Source of the DNA: an uncultured Verrucomicrobiota bacterium
GTDB lineage: Bacteria > Verrucomicrobiota > Verrucomicrobiae > Opitutales > Opitutaceae
DNA: 14,754 nucleotides
Assembly (NCBI GenBank): GCA_946481225.1
Contig: CAMLNJ010000019.1
Location: 1 to 14,754 of the forward strand
Direction: 5' to 3'
The notes beneath the pieces were generated by a model. It did no database searches. It was given only the letters and a program-made list of their open reading frames with translations, and was not told where the DNA came from. A program made the position numbers and the translations under genes. Below, one piece after another: positions 6,111 through 13,952 of this stretch. How positions within the stretch are numbered: position 1 is the first letter of the stretch; each line of letters starts with the position of its first letter.

Positions 6111-9089
6111 ATGACCCTCAAAAAAGAACGTTCCACCCCTCGCGCTCACGACGCCCGAGCCCGGCCCGCCGCCGCCTTCGCCCGAGCGGCACGAGCACTT
6201 CTCTCCCCGGGCTCTCTGGCCCTTCTCGCGGCGTTCGGCGCGCTGCCAGGCGTCGCCTCCGCTCAGGACCGCACGATCGTCTTCGGCGTCGCCGATACCG
6301 GCGTCTCCAAGCCGATCACCGAATGGGGCCTGGATACCGCCTGGGCCAGCTATGACAACATGCGTCGGGGTATCGTCTTCATGGGCGTCGACCAAGTGGA
6401 CGTCGTGCGCGTAGCCTTCCGGACGGACGGTCAGCTGGTGAACGGCGAGCTGTCCGCCACCCACCTGGACATACTCACCAACCGCGTGAACATCGCGAAC
6501 CTGGCCGGCGCGGGCAAACCCGTCACCATGACCATGGATGGCGGCGAGGGTGTGGATCCGTGGTATAAAAACGGCAGCGAAGTCATCCCGAGCCGTTGGG
6601 TGCTGCCGATGGAAGCCACCGTGCGCGCTCTCGCAGCCAAGGGCAAAACCGTCGTCTCCGCCGCGCCCTTCAACGAGCCCGACTACGGCTGGGGCCAGGG
6701 CACCGTCACCAACCTCTACGACATCCTCGGCCTGCTTCAGACCAGCGCCGAGTTCTCCGGCGTTCCCCTCGCCGGCCCGAGCACGCTCAGCTGCGACGCC
6801 GCCAACACCTGGTATAACCCGATCAAGAACCGCGTCACCGAGGGCACCACCCACCAACTCGCCGGCAGCTTCGACAACTACGTCAGCTTCTACCAAAACG
6901 TGCGCGCCAGCGGCGACCGCGCCGTGAACGAGGAGTTGCACAACGTCTGCGAGGCCATCGTCGGCGCGGAATACGGCCTGCAAACCGGCATCTGGTGGGG
7001 CTCCGCCGAACTCGCCCGCGGTAGCTTCGTAAACGCCTGCCAAGGCATGCGGCTCGGCTACGCCGAGCATCGCCCCAACTGGACCGCCGCCGCCGTCTAT
7101 CGCGCGCCGAGCGGGGCCGTGCAGGCCTTTGTCGGCTCCTCGGAGCGCCAGGCGACGACCACCACCTACCGCTTCGTCTCCAAGGACCGCGACGTCTTCT
7201 TCGACGGCCATGGGCCCCAACGCGACTACACGGTGACCCAGCCCGGCGGCACCGGCTACCAAGTGAACCAACCCAATGCGGAAAAACTGGTCAACATCAC
7301 CTGGGGCGCCGACGTGCAGCCCCCGATCAACGGCCGCTACATCCTCGTCAATCGCAACAGCAGCAAGGTCATGGAGGTCGCCGCCGCAGGCATCACAGAT
7401 GGCGCGAACATCCAGCAAAACTCCTATACCGGAGCCACCCACCAGCAATGGGACATCGCCCCCATGGATTCGCGCAGCGGTGGCGATTACAGCTACTACA
7501 CGATGAAAGCCGTCCACAGCGGCAAGGCGACCGACATCTACGGCTGGTCCCATGACGATGGCGGAGCCGTGCTGCAGTGGACCGCGCTCAACGGCCCCAA
7601 CCAAGTCTGGTTCCTCGAATACGCCTCGGACGGCTGGTTCCGTATCCGCAGCCGCTGGAGCGGGAAATGTCTCGCCGTGTTAAACTCCTCCACCGCCGAT
7701 GCCGCCAGTATCGTGCAATGGTCTGGCACCGGCGGGCTCAACCAGCAGTGGCGCCTCCTTCCCGTCGGCGCCGCGATCGAGTTCGTCGCACCCTCCGCGC
7801 CCACCGGCCTCGTCGCCACGGCGAACGCGGTCTACGTGAAATTGAACTGGACCGCCAGCACCGCGACCGATCTCGCCGGCTACAACGTCCTCCGCGCCGA
7901 CACCTCCGGCGGGCCCTACTCGCTCGTCGCTCGCGGCCTGACCACGAACTCCTTCACCGACAAGTCGGCCAACCAGGCCCGGCCCTACTACTACGTCGTG
8001 CAGGCCGCCGACCGCTCGCTCAACCGCTCGGCCAACTCCGCCCAGGTCTCCGCCACCCCGAGCGGCGCCGCGACGCTCGTCGCCCGCTACAACTTCGACG
8101 GCAACACCAACGACTCCGGACCCGCCGCCGCCAACCACGCCACCGTCAACGGCACCGCCACCTACAACGGCGCCCGCGTCGGGACCAACTCCTTCGTCTT
8201 CGACGGCTCCACCCGACACGTGAACCTGCCCTCGACGATCGCGAACTTCAACCAGCTCACCGTCGCCACCTGGGTTTACTGGAACGGCGGCGCCGCCTGG
8301 CAGCGCATCTTCGACTTCGGCAACGGCACCGACCAATACCTGTTCCTTTCGCCGGCCGCCTCCGGCGCGGGCCTCCGCTTCGCGATCAAGAACGGCGGCG
8401 CCGAGCAGGTGCTCAACGCCCCCGCCCTCGCCTCCGGCCAATGGGTCCACGTCGCCGTCACCCTCGGCGCGTCCAGCGCCCAGCTCTACGTCAACGGCTC
8501 CCAGGTCGCCACCTCGACCGGCATCACGATCAAGCCCTCCGACATCAAGCCCGCGGTGAACTACATCGGGAAATCGCAGTGGCCCGACCCGCTCTTCAAC
8601 GGCCGCATCGACGACTTCCGCGTCTACAACCACGCCCTCACCGCCGCCGCCGTCGCCGAACTCGCCACCGGCGTTCCCTCCGGCACGTTCCGCCTGCAAA
8701 ACCGCGCCAACGGCAAGTTCCTCGACAACTACGGAGCCACCACCGACGGAGCCTCCGTGCTCCAGCACGACGGCAGCGCCAGCCTTAACCAGAAGTGGGT
8801 CCTCTCCACCATCACCGGCGGCTACCGCAAGCTCCAGTGCGTCACCGGAGGCAAGTTCCTCGACACCCTCGGCAACACCGCCAACGGCTCGGTGATCGGC
8901 CAGTGGTCCAACGGCGCCAGCAACAACCAGCAGTGGACCTTCACCCACACCGACTCGGGCTATTACAAGGTGATCAACCGCGCCAACGGCAAATGCCTCG
9001 ACACCGGCGGCTCCACCACGAACGGCACCGCCATGCAAAACTGGGCCAGCGGCGGCAGCCACAACCAGCAGTGGCGCCTGGTCGACTGA
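6111..9089 (+). CDS. Gene B: secreted glycosidase-like protein with RICIN-FN3-LamG-RICIN modules, complete copy
   Basis: 992 residues. The start at 6111 is chosen because it begins a signal peptide (Arg/Lys-rich n-region, hydrophobic core about 35-45, VASA|QD cleavage after residue 51; no twin-arginine motif) and carries the same C/A leader as gene A. The frame stays open upstream to a TTG at 5847, but that stretch is the remnant plus low-complexity sequence. Residues ~52-400 resemble a clan GH-A-type barrel: FNEPD with E189 as likely acid/base, then NEELHN, CEA and GAEYG offering E275, E281 or E287 as nucleophile. I recall similar 'RICIN domain-containing' proteins in Bacteroidota and Verrucomicrobiota but no family number. 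Then come RICIN 1 (407-552; HQQW, NQVW, NQQW), FN3 (~560-650), LamG (654-855) and RICIN 2 (858-992; NQKW, NQQW, NQQW). It probably binds and may cleave an extracellular polysaccharide. Confidence 0.88.
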   Translation: MTLKKERSTPRAHDARARPAAAFARAARALLSPGSLALLAAFGALPGVASAQDRTIVFGVADTGVSKPITEWGLDTAWASYDNMRRGIVFMGVDQVDVVRVAFRTDGQLVNGELSATHLDILTNRVNIANLAGAGKPVTMTMDGGEGVDPWYKNGSEVIPSRWVLPMEATVRALAAKGKTVVSAAPFNEPDYGWGQGTVTNLYDILGLLQTSAEFSGVPLAGPSTLSCDAANTWYNPIKNRVTEGTTHQLAGSFDNYVSFYQNVRASGDRAVNEELHNVCEAIVGAEYGLQTGIWWGSAELARGSFVNACQGMRLGYAEHRPNWTAAAVYRAPSGAVQAFVGSSERQATTTTYRFVSKDRDVFFDGHGPQRDYTVTQPGGTGYQVNQPNAEKLVNITWGADVQPPINGRYILVNRNSSKVMEVAAAGITDGANIQQNSYTGATHQQWDIAPMDSRSGGDYSYYTMKAVHSGKATDIYGWSHDDGGAVLQWTALNGPNQVWFLEYASDGWFRIRSRWSGKCLAVLNSSTADAASIVQWSGTGGLNQQWRLLPVGAAIEFVAPSAPTGLVATANAVYVKLNWTASTATDLAGYNVLRADTSGGPYSLVARGLTTNSFTDKSANQARPYYYVVQAADRSLNRSANSAQVSATPSGAATLVARYNFDGNTNDSGPAAANHATVNGTATYNGARVGTNSFVFDGSTRHVNLPSTIANFNQLTVATWVYWNGGAAWQRIFDFGNGTDQYLFLSPAASGAGLRFAIKNGGAEQVLNAPALASGQWVHVAVTLGASSAQLYVNGSQVATSTGITIKPSDIKPAVNYIGKSQWPDPLFNGRIDDFRVYNHALTAAAVAELATGVPSGTFRLQNRANGKFLDNYGATTDGASVLQHDGSASLNQKWVLSTITGGYRKLQCVTGGKFLDTLGNTANGSVIGQWSNGASNNQQWTFTHTDSGYYKVINRANGKCLDTGGSTTNGTAMQNWASGGSHNQQWRLVD

Positions 9090-9134
9090 CCCGCGCCCGC
9101 ATCGTCCGCGGCATCCCAAGCCGCCTCCTCGCCG

Positions 9135-9169
9135 GTCCCCGCCCCGCCCCTCGCCGGGGCGGGGACTTT
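9135..9169 (+). terminator. Intrinsic terminator after gene B, copy 2
   Basis: Second copy of the hairpin at 1293-1327: a 12-bp stem (9135-9146 with 9155-9166) with an 8-nt loop and a short T run. It begins 45 nt after the gene B stop. Confidence 0.75.
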
Positions 9170-9295
9170 CCGTTCCCGGCCAAGAGATGCGGCGCCCGCG
9201 TGGCGTCCTCATAGCGCCGTCACCGCAACACCGTTCTTTCACCCGGCCGGCCCCGCGCCGCGTTTTCGCCCGCCTGCCGCCGCCCCGTTTCCCCA

Positions 9296-9305
9296 CCCCC
9301 AAAAA
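9296..9305 (+). promoter_or_regulatory. C-run/A-run leader at the gene A start, copy 2
   Basis: Same five-C, five-A sequence immediately before the ATG at 9306, with no Shine-Dalgarno, as at 1454-1463. Confidence 0.5.
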
Positions 9306-12300
9306 ATGAAACCCCCAACGATACCCCACCTCCAAGCGATCCGGATCTGGATCTGCTTTGCGGCCGCGTTTTGCGCGTCGGCCGTCTTCGCCCAGACGAT
9401 CAACCTCTCCAGCGGCGTCCAAATCTACGCCACGCTGTCCAACACCACGGTCAACATGACCGGCGCCTGCGAACTGCAGGTCACGAGCCCGACCACCCCC
9501 TTGTCGGGCTGCACCATCAACCTGGATTCCCAGGACGCCTACCTGATCCTGCACGGCGTCAACCCCTCCGCCGTTCTCACGAACTACCTCGGCCAAGTCC
9601 GCGTCTCCGGCGCGGCCGCGGTGGCGGATAACAACTGCCGCGTCGTGCAGCACGGCGCGGCCGGCACGGTCGTCATCCCCCACCCGTCCGGCTTCCAGCC
9701 GCTCACCGTTTACAGCGGCCCGAACTTCACCGGCGCGTCGATGTCGCTCGGCCAGCACGTGTATTACCGGAGCGCCCTCGGTGCGATGTATGCCAACATC
9801 GGATCCTTCAAATTGAAACGCGGCTACACCGCGACCCTCGCGCAATACGAGAACGGCTCGGGCGTCAGCCGAAACTACGTCGCCCAGGACGGCGACGTCG
9901 AGGTCAGCCTCCTGCCCGCCAACCTCGACCACTCCGTGCGCTTCGTCTACGTGATGCCCTGGCGCTGGACCGCCAAGAAAGGCTCCTGCGACATCGCCCC
10001 CGCCGACGTCAACGCGACCTGGTGGTATAACTGGAACATCAGCGCGGTCTCCACCGCCGACCAGCAATATGTGGCCATCAAGCAGCAGCCCTATTGGCCG
10101 GGCCTCGATCAGGACTGGGCCTGGCGTGGCGTGAACCACCTCTCCGGTTTCAACGAACCCAACAACCCCGTCGAGGACGCCTACAAAAACCTGTCCCCCC
10201 AAGGCTCCGTGTCCGACGCCGTCGCGCGTTGGCCCGAGCTCCTGTCGACCGGCCTGCGCGTCGGCGCCCCCGCGGTGACCGACGGCGGCTACTCTTGGAT
10301 CGTCGATTTCGTCAACCAGGCCGAGGCCGCCGGCCATCGCGTCGATTATCTGCCGATCCACTACTACCGCTCTTACAACGATAACAACAACCCCCAAGGC
10401 GCGGCCAACAACCTCTACAACTTCCTCAAGAGCGTCTACGACGCCACGAAGCGCCCGATCTGGGTGACCGAGTTCAACAACGGCGCCAACTGGACCACCG
10501 ACGCCGACCCGACCTTCGAGCAAAACAAGAACGTCATCGAGGCGATGATCAACATGATGGACGGCACCCCCTGGATCGAGCGCTACTCCGTTTACAGCGC
10601 CGTCGAGGAGGTCCGCCAGGTCTACTACAACGCCGGCGGCCTCACCCCCATGGGCGTCATGTATCGCGACCACGTCTCCCCCCTCGCCTACCTCCAAGGC
10701 CTCCAGGACAACGGCGCCGGCGCCGGCGCCCAGCTCCGCTTCGAAGCCGACACGCTCGACGACTCCGGCCGCGGCAACAACGCCGTCGCCTCCGGAGCCC
10801 CCGCCTACGCCGCGGGCCACAACGGCCAGGCCCTCGTGTTCGACGGGGTGAACACCAAGGTCACCCTCCCGCCCAACGTCGCCAACAAGACCGCGTTCAC
10901 CTTCGCCGCCTGGGTGAAATGGAACGGCGGCTCGAACTGGCAACGCATCTTCGACTTCGGCAACAGCACCACCCACTACATGTTCCTCACGCCCAGCTCG
11001 GGCGGCGGCACCCTCCGCTTCGCCATCAAAAACGGCGGCGGCGAACAAATCGTCGAGGCCCCCGCGCTCGCGCAAAATCAATGGCAGCACGTCGCCGTGA
11101 CCCTCTCCGGCAACACCGCGCGCCTGTATGTGAACGGCGCCCAGGTGGCCGCGAACACCGCCATGTCCATCACCCCGGCCAGCTTCAGCCCGCGCATGAA
11201 CTTCCTCGGCGACAGCCAGTTCGTCGCGGACCCGCTCTTCAGCGGCCAGATGGACGACGTCATCATCAAGGACCACGCCCTCTCCGCCACGCAGATCGCC
11301 GCGCTGCAAAGCGACACGCCCCCGCAGTTCGCCACCACCGTCATCGCCAAACCCGCCGCGACCAAGTTCCAGTCCTACTCCGACACGCTGGCCGGCGCCG
11401 CCACGGATGCCGACGCGGGCGACACGCTGACCTACGCCAAGGCGAGCGGCCCCGCCTGGCTCACCGTCGCCGCCAACGGCGCCCTCGGCGGCACCCCCGG
11501 CGCGGCCGACGGCGGCGCGAACTCGTTCACCGTCGTCGTCACCGACGCCGCGGGCATGAGCGCCTTCGCCACCCTGAACATCGCCGTCGACCCGGCGGAC
11601 CTCGCCGCGAGCTACGCCTTCGAAAGCAACACCCTCTCTGACGTGAACGGCACGCACGCCACCGCGACCGGCGTCACCGCCTACGCCGTCGGCCAGAACG
11701 GCCTGGCCATCGACCTCGATGGCACGAGCACCTACCTCACCCTGCCCGCCGGCATCGCCAAGTCCGACGCCCTCACCGTCGCGACCTGGGTGAACCCCGA
11801 CGTCATCAGCACCTGGGCGCGCATCTTCGACTTCGGCGCGAGCACCAGCGTGAACATGTTCCTCTGCCCCAGCAGCGGCGGCGGAACCCTCCGCTTCGCC
11901 ATCAACAACGGCGGCGGCGAACAACAACTCAACGCCCCGGCCCTGAGCGCCGGCGTTTGGACGCACGTCGCCGTGACGCTCTCCGGCGGCACCGGCACGC
12001 TCTACGTTAACGGAACCGCGGTGGCCACCAACCCCGCGATGAGCGCCCTTCCCTCCAGCCTCGGCGCCACCACGCGAAACTACATCGGCAAATCCCAATG
12101 GCCCGATCCCTACTTCGACGGCCGGGTCGACGACTTCCGCGTCTACGACCGCGCGCTCGGCGCCTCGGAGATCGCCGCCCTGGCGTCCGGCGGCCCGACC
12201 TCGCCGCCCCCCGCGCCCACCGGCTTGTCCGCGACCGCGGGCGTCGGCCAGATCGCCCTCGGCTGGACCGCCTCCTCCGGCGCCACCAGCTATAACGTGA

Positions 12301-13574
12301 AGCGCTCCGCCGCGAGCGGCGGCCCCTACTCCGTCGTCGGCAACGTCATCACCACGAGCTTCACCGACTCCGGCCTCTCCGCCGGCGCGACCTACTACTA
12401 CGTGGTGTCGGCCGTGAACACCATCGGCGAAAGCGCCAACTCCAACGAAGCCGGCGCCACCACGCCCACGCCGCCTCCCGCGCCTTGGACCGCCGCGGAC
12501 ATCGGCTCCGTCGGCGTGACCGGCGGCGCGGGCTACGGCGGCGGCGCCTACACCGTCTCCGGCTCCGGCGCCGACATCTGGGGCGCGGCCGACGCCTTCC
12601 AGTTCGTCTCGCAGACGCTCGCAGGCGACGGCGAGATCCGCGCCCGCGTGACCTCGCAGACCAACACCGACCCGTGGGCCAAGGCCGGCGTCATGATCCG
12701 CGACGGCTCCGCCCCCGGCGCGGTCAACGCCTTCGTCGCCGTCACCCCCGCCAACGGCTTCACGTTCCAGTGGCGCGCCTCCGCCTCCGGCTCCAGCAGC
12801 TCCGTCGCCGGCCCCGCCCTCAACGGCGCGCCGAACAACTGGGTGCGCCTCGTGCGCAGCGGCACGCTCGTCACCGCCTACGTCTCCGCCGACGGCGCCG
12901 CCTGGACCCAGGCCGGCTCCGCGACCTTGACCATGTCTTCCGGAGTCAGCGTCGGCCTCGCCGTCACCAGCCACAACAACGCGACCGCGAGCACCGCGAC
13001 CTTCGACAACGTCGCGGTCACGCCCTATCCGTCGCCATGGCTCAGCGCCGACATCGGCGCCACCGGCCTCGTCGGCGCCACGGAATACTACGCCGGAGCC
13101 TACACCGTGAAGGGCGCGGGCTCCTTCGGCGGCGCCGCCGACGCGTTCCGCTACGTCTACCAGACGCTCAGCGCCGACGGCTCCATCACCGTCCGCGTGA
13201 GCACGCTGGGCAACACCGGCAACGCCGCCCGCGTCGGTATCATGATGCGTGATACGCTGGCCAACAACGCCCGCATGGCCGCCCTGTCCGTCACCGGCTC
13301 CGGCGCCTACAGGTGGCAGCGGCGCACGGCCACCGGCGGCTCCGTGAGCACGACCAACAGCGGCAGCGGCTCCGCCCCGAACATCTGGGTGCGCCTCGTG
13401 CGCAGCGGCAACACCGTCACCGCGTCGAAGAGCACCAACGGCACCTCCTGGACCACCATCGGCAGCGCCACCGTGACCATGGCGGGCAACTGCTACGTCG
13501 GCCTCGCCGTCGCCAGCGGCGGCACCACCACGCTCAACACCTCCATCATGGACAACGTCTCCGTAGTCCCTTGA
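9306..13574 (+). CDS. Gene A: secreted GH128-like glycoside hydrolase, multidomain, copy 2
   Basis: The encoded 1,422-residue protein is identical to that of 1464-5732. It has the signal peptide (1-29), N-terminal beta domain, crystallin-like module, GH128-like barrel with E284 and E389, LamG 1, putative-Ig, LamG 2, FN3 and two C-terminal beta-sandwich modules. Both copies are intact, with no frameshift or internal stop, so if the repeat is real both should be expressed and gene dosage is doubled. Here both upstream and downstream gene B copies are visible: 216 nt after a complete gene B and 378 nt before the next. The lack of any substitution between the two A copies is the clearest sign that the repeat is either very young or artefactual. 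Confidence 0.88.
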   Translation: MKPPTIPHLQAIRIWICFAAAFCASAVFAQTINLSSGVQIYATLSNTTVNMTGACELQVTSPTTPLSGCTINLDSQDAYLILHGVNPSAVLTNYLGQVRVSGAAAVADNNCRVVQHGAAGTVVIPHPSGFQPLTVYSGPNFTGASMSLGQHVYYRSALGAMYANIGSFKLKRGYTATLAQYENGSGVSRNYVAQDGDVEVSLLPANLDHSVRFVYVMPWRWTAKKGSCDIAPADVNATWWYNWNISAVSTADQQYVAIKQQPYWPGLDQDWAWRGVNHLSGFNEPNNPVEDAYKNLSPQGSVSDAVARWPELLSTGLRVGAPAVTDGGYSWIVDFVNQAEAAGHRVDYLPIHYYRSYNDNNNPQGAANNLYNFLKSVYDATKRPIWVTEFNNGANWTTDADPTFEQNKNVIEAMINMMDGTPWIERYSVYSAVEEVRQVYYNAGGLTPMGVMYRDHVSPLAYLQGLQDNGAGAGAQLRFEADTLDDSGRGNNAVASGAPAYAAGHNGQALVFDGVNTKVTLPPNVANKTAFTFAAWVKWNGGSNWQRIFDFGNSTTHYMFLTPSSGGGTLRFAIKNGGGEQIVEAPALAQNQWQHVAVTLSGNTARLYVNGAQVAANTAMSITPASFSPRMNFLGDSQFVADPLFSGQMDDVIIKDHALSATQIAALQSDTPPQFATTVIAKPAATKFQSYSDTLAGAATDADAGDTLTYAKASGPAWLTVAANGALGGTPGAADGGANSFTVVVTDAAGMSAFATLNIAVDPADLAASYAFESNTLSDVNGTHATATGVTAYAVGQNGLAIDLDGTSTYLTLPAGIAKSDALTVATWVNPDVISTWARIFDFGASTSVNMFLCPSSGGGTLRFAINNGGGEQQLNAPALSAGVWTHVAVTLSGGTGTLYVNGTAVATNPAMSALPSSLGATTRNYIGKSQWPDPYFDGRVDDFRVYDRALGASEIAALASGGPTSPPPAPTGLSATAGVGQIALGWTASSGATSYNVKRSAASGGPYSVVGNVITTSFTDSGLSAGATYYYVVSAVNTIGESANSNEAGATTPTPPPAPWTAADIGSVGVTGGAGYGGGAYTVSGSGADIWGAADAFQFVSQTLAGDGEIRARVTSQTNTDPWAKAGVMIRDGSAPGAVNAFVAVTPANGFTFQWRASASGSSSSVAGPALNGAPNNWVRLVRSGTLVTAYVSADGAAWTQAGSATLTMSSGVSVGLAVTSHNNATASTATFDNVAVTPYPSPWLSADIGATGLVGATEYYAGAYTVKGAGSFGGAADAFRYVYQTLSADGSITVRVSTLGNTGNAARVGIMMRDTLANNARMAALSVTGSGAYRWQRRTATGGSVSTTNSGSGSAPNIWVRLVRSGNTVTASKSTNGTSWTTIGSATVTMAGNCYVGLAVASGGTTTLNTSIMDNVSVVP

Positions 13575-13602
13575 TCCCGGGCGAATAAGCCAACCCGCCC
13601 TC

Positions 13603-13638
13603 GCCCCCGGCTTCTCCCAAGAGGCCGGGGGCTTTTTT
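13603..13638 (+). terminator. Strong intrinsic terminator after gene A, copy 2
   Basis: Second copy of the 5761-5796 terminator: a 13-pair stem with one G-U, a tetraloop and six T. It begins 28 nt after the gene A stop. Confidence 0.93.
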
Positions 13639-13682
13639 CTCCCCCACGCCCGCCCGCGCCGCCCTCCGGCCCCCGTCGGGCG

Positions 13683-13749
13683 TGGGGCTTGGACACCGCC
13701 TGGCCCAGCTACAACAACGTGCACCGCGGCGTCATCTACATGGGCGCCC
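13683..13749 (+). pseudogene. Remnant of a gene-B-like paralogue, copy 2
   Basis: Identical to the fragment at 5841-5907. It aligns with residues 72-94 of gene B and lacks both the 5' end and everything downstream. Its presence in both units shows that the remnant predates the duplication, if the duplication is real. Confidence 0.75.
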
Positions 13750-13845
13750 AAAATACTTGGCGGGGTTTGCCGGCGAACGCCGTATACCTTGGAAACCCCC
13801 TCTTTCCGCCCTCCGCGCCCCCGGAGGCACGCGCACATGATCGAC

Positions 13846-13870
13846 CCGTCGCCGAGAAGCGGCGCGACGG
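13846..13870 (+). promoter_or_regulatory. Leader hairpin 1 upstream of gene B, copy 2
   Basis: Same inverted repeat as 6004-6028, with 7-bp arms at 13846-13852 and 13864-13870. Function is uncertain in such GC-rich sequence. Confidence 0.3.
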
Positions 13871-13893
13871 CTTTGCCCGGTCTATTTCCACCC

Positions 13894-13922
13894 GCCGGGC
13901 GCTTCACTCCGAGGCGCCCGGC
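13894..13922 (+). promoter_or_regulatory. Leader hairpin 2 upstream of the gene B start, copy 2
   Basis: Same perfect 9-bp stem and 11-nt loop as 6052-6080, 30 nt before the ATG at 13953. The same alternative pairing with the upstream 13875-13880 segment is present. Confidence 0.4.
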
Positions 13923-13939
13923 GAGCGGTCTCGTCAGCA

Positions 13940-13952
13940 CCCCCCAAAAAAC
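13940..13952 (+). promoter_or_regulatory. C-run/A-run leader at the gene B start, copy 2
   Basis: Six C, six A and one C directly before the ATG at 13953, the same as at 6098-6110, with no Shine-Dalgarno. Confidence 0.5.

Larger units (their letters stand above)
1..7842. repeat. Tandem repeat unit, copy 1 (7,842 bp)
   Basis: The sequence from position 1 recurs from 7843 onward with the same genes, terminators, gaps and reading frames on both strands, all offset by exactly 7842. No difference was found in the stretches compared by eye. As phased by the window edge, this copy holds the end of gene B, all of gene A, the gap with the paralogue remnant, and the first part of the next gene B. The true junction cannot be placed because the periodicity continues through both window edges. 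The unit length is a multiple of three. It could be a recent amplification, a circular molecule read more than once, or an assembly artefact. Confidence 0.95.
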
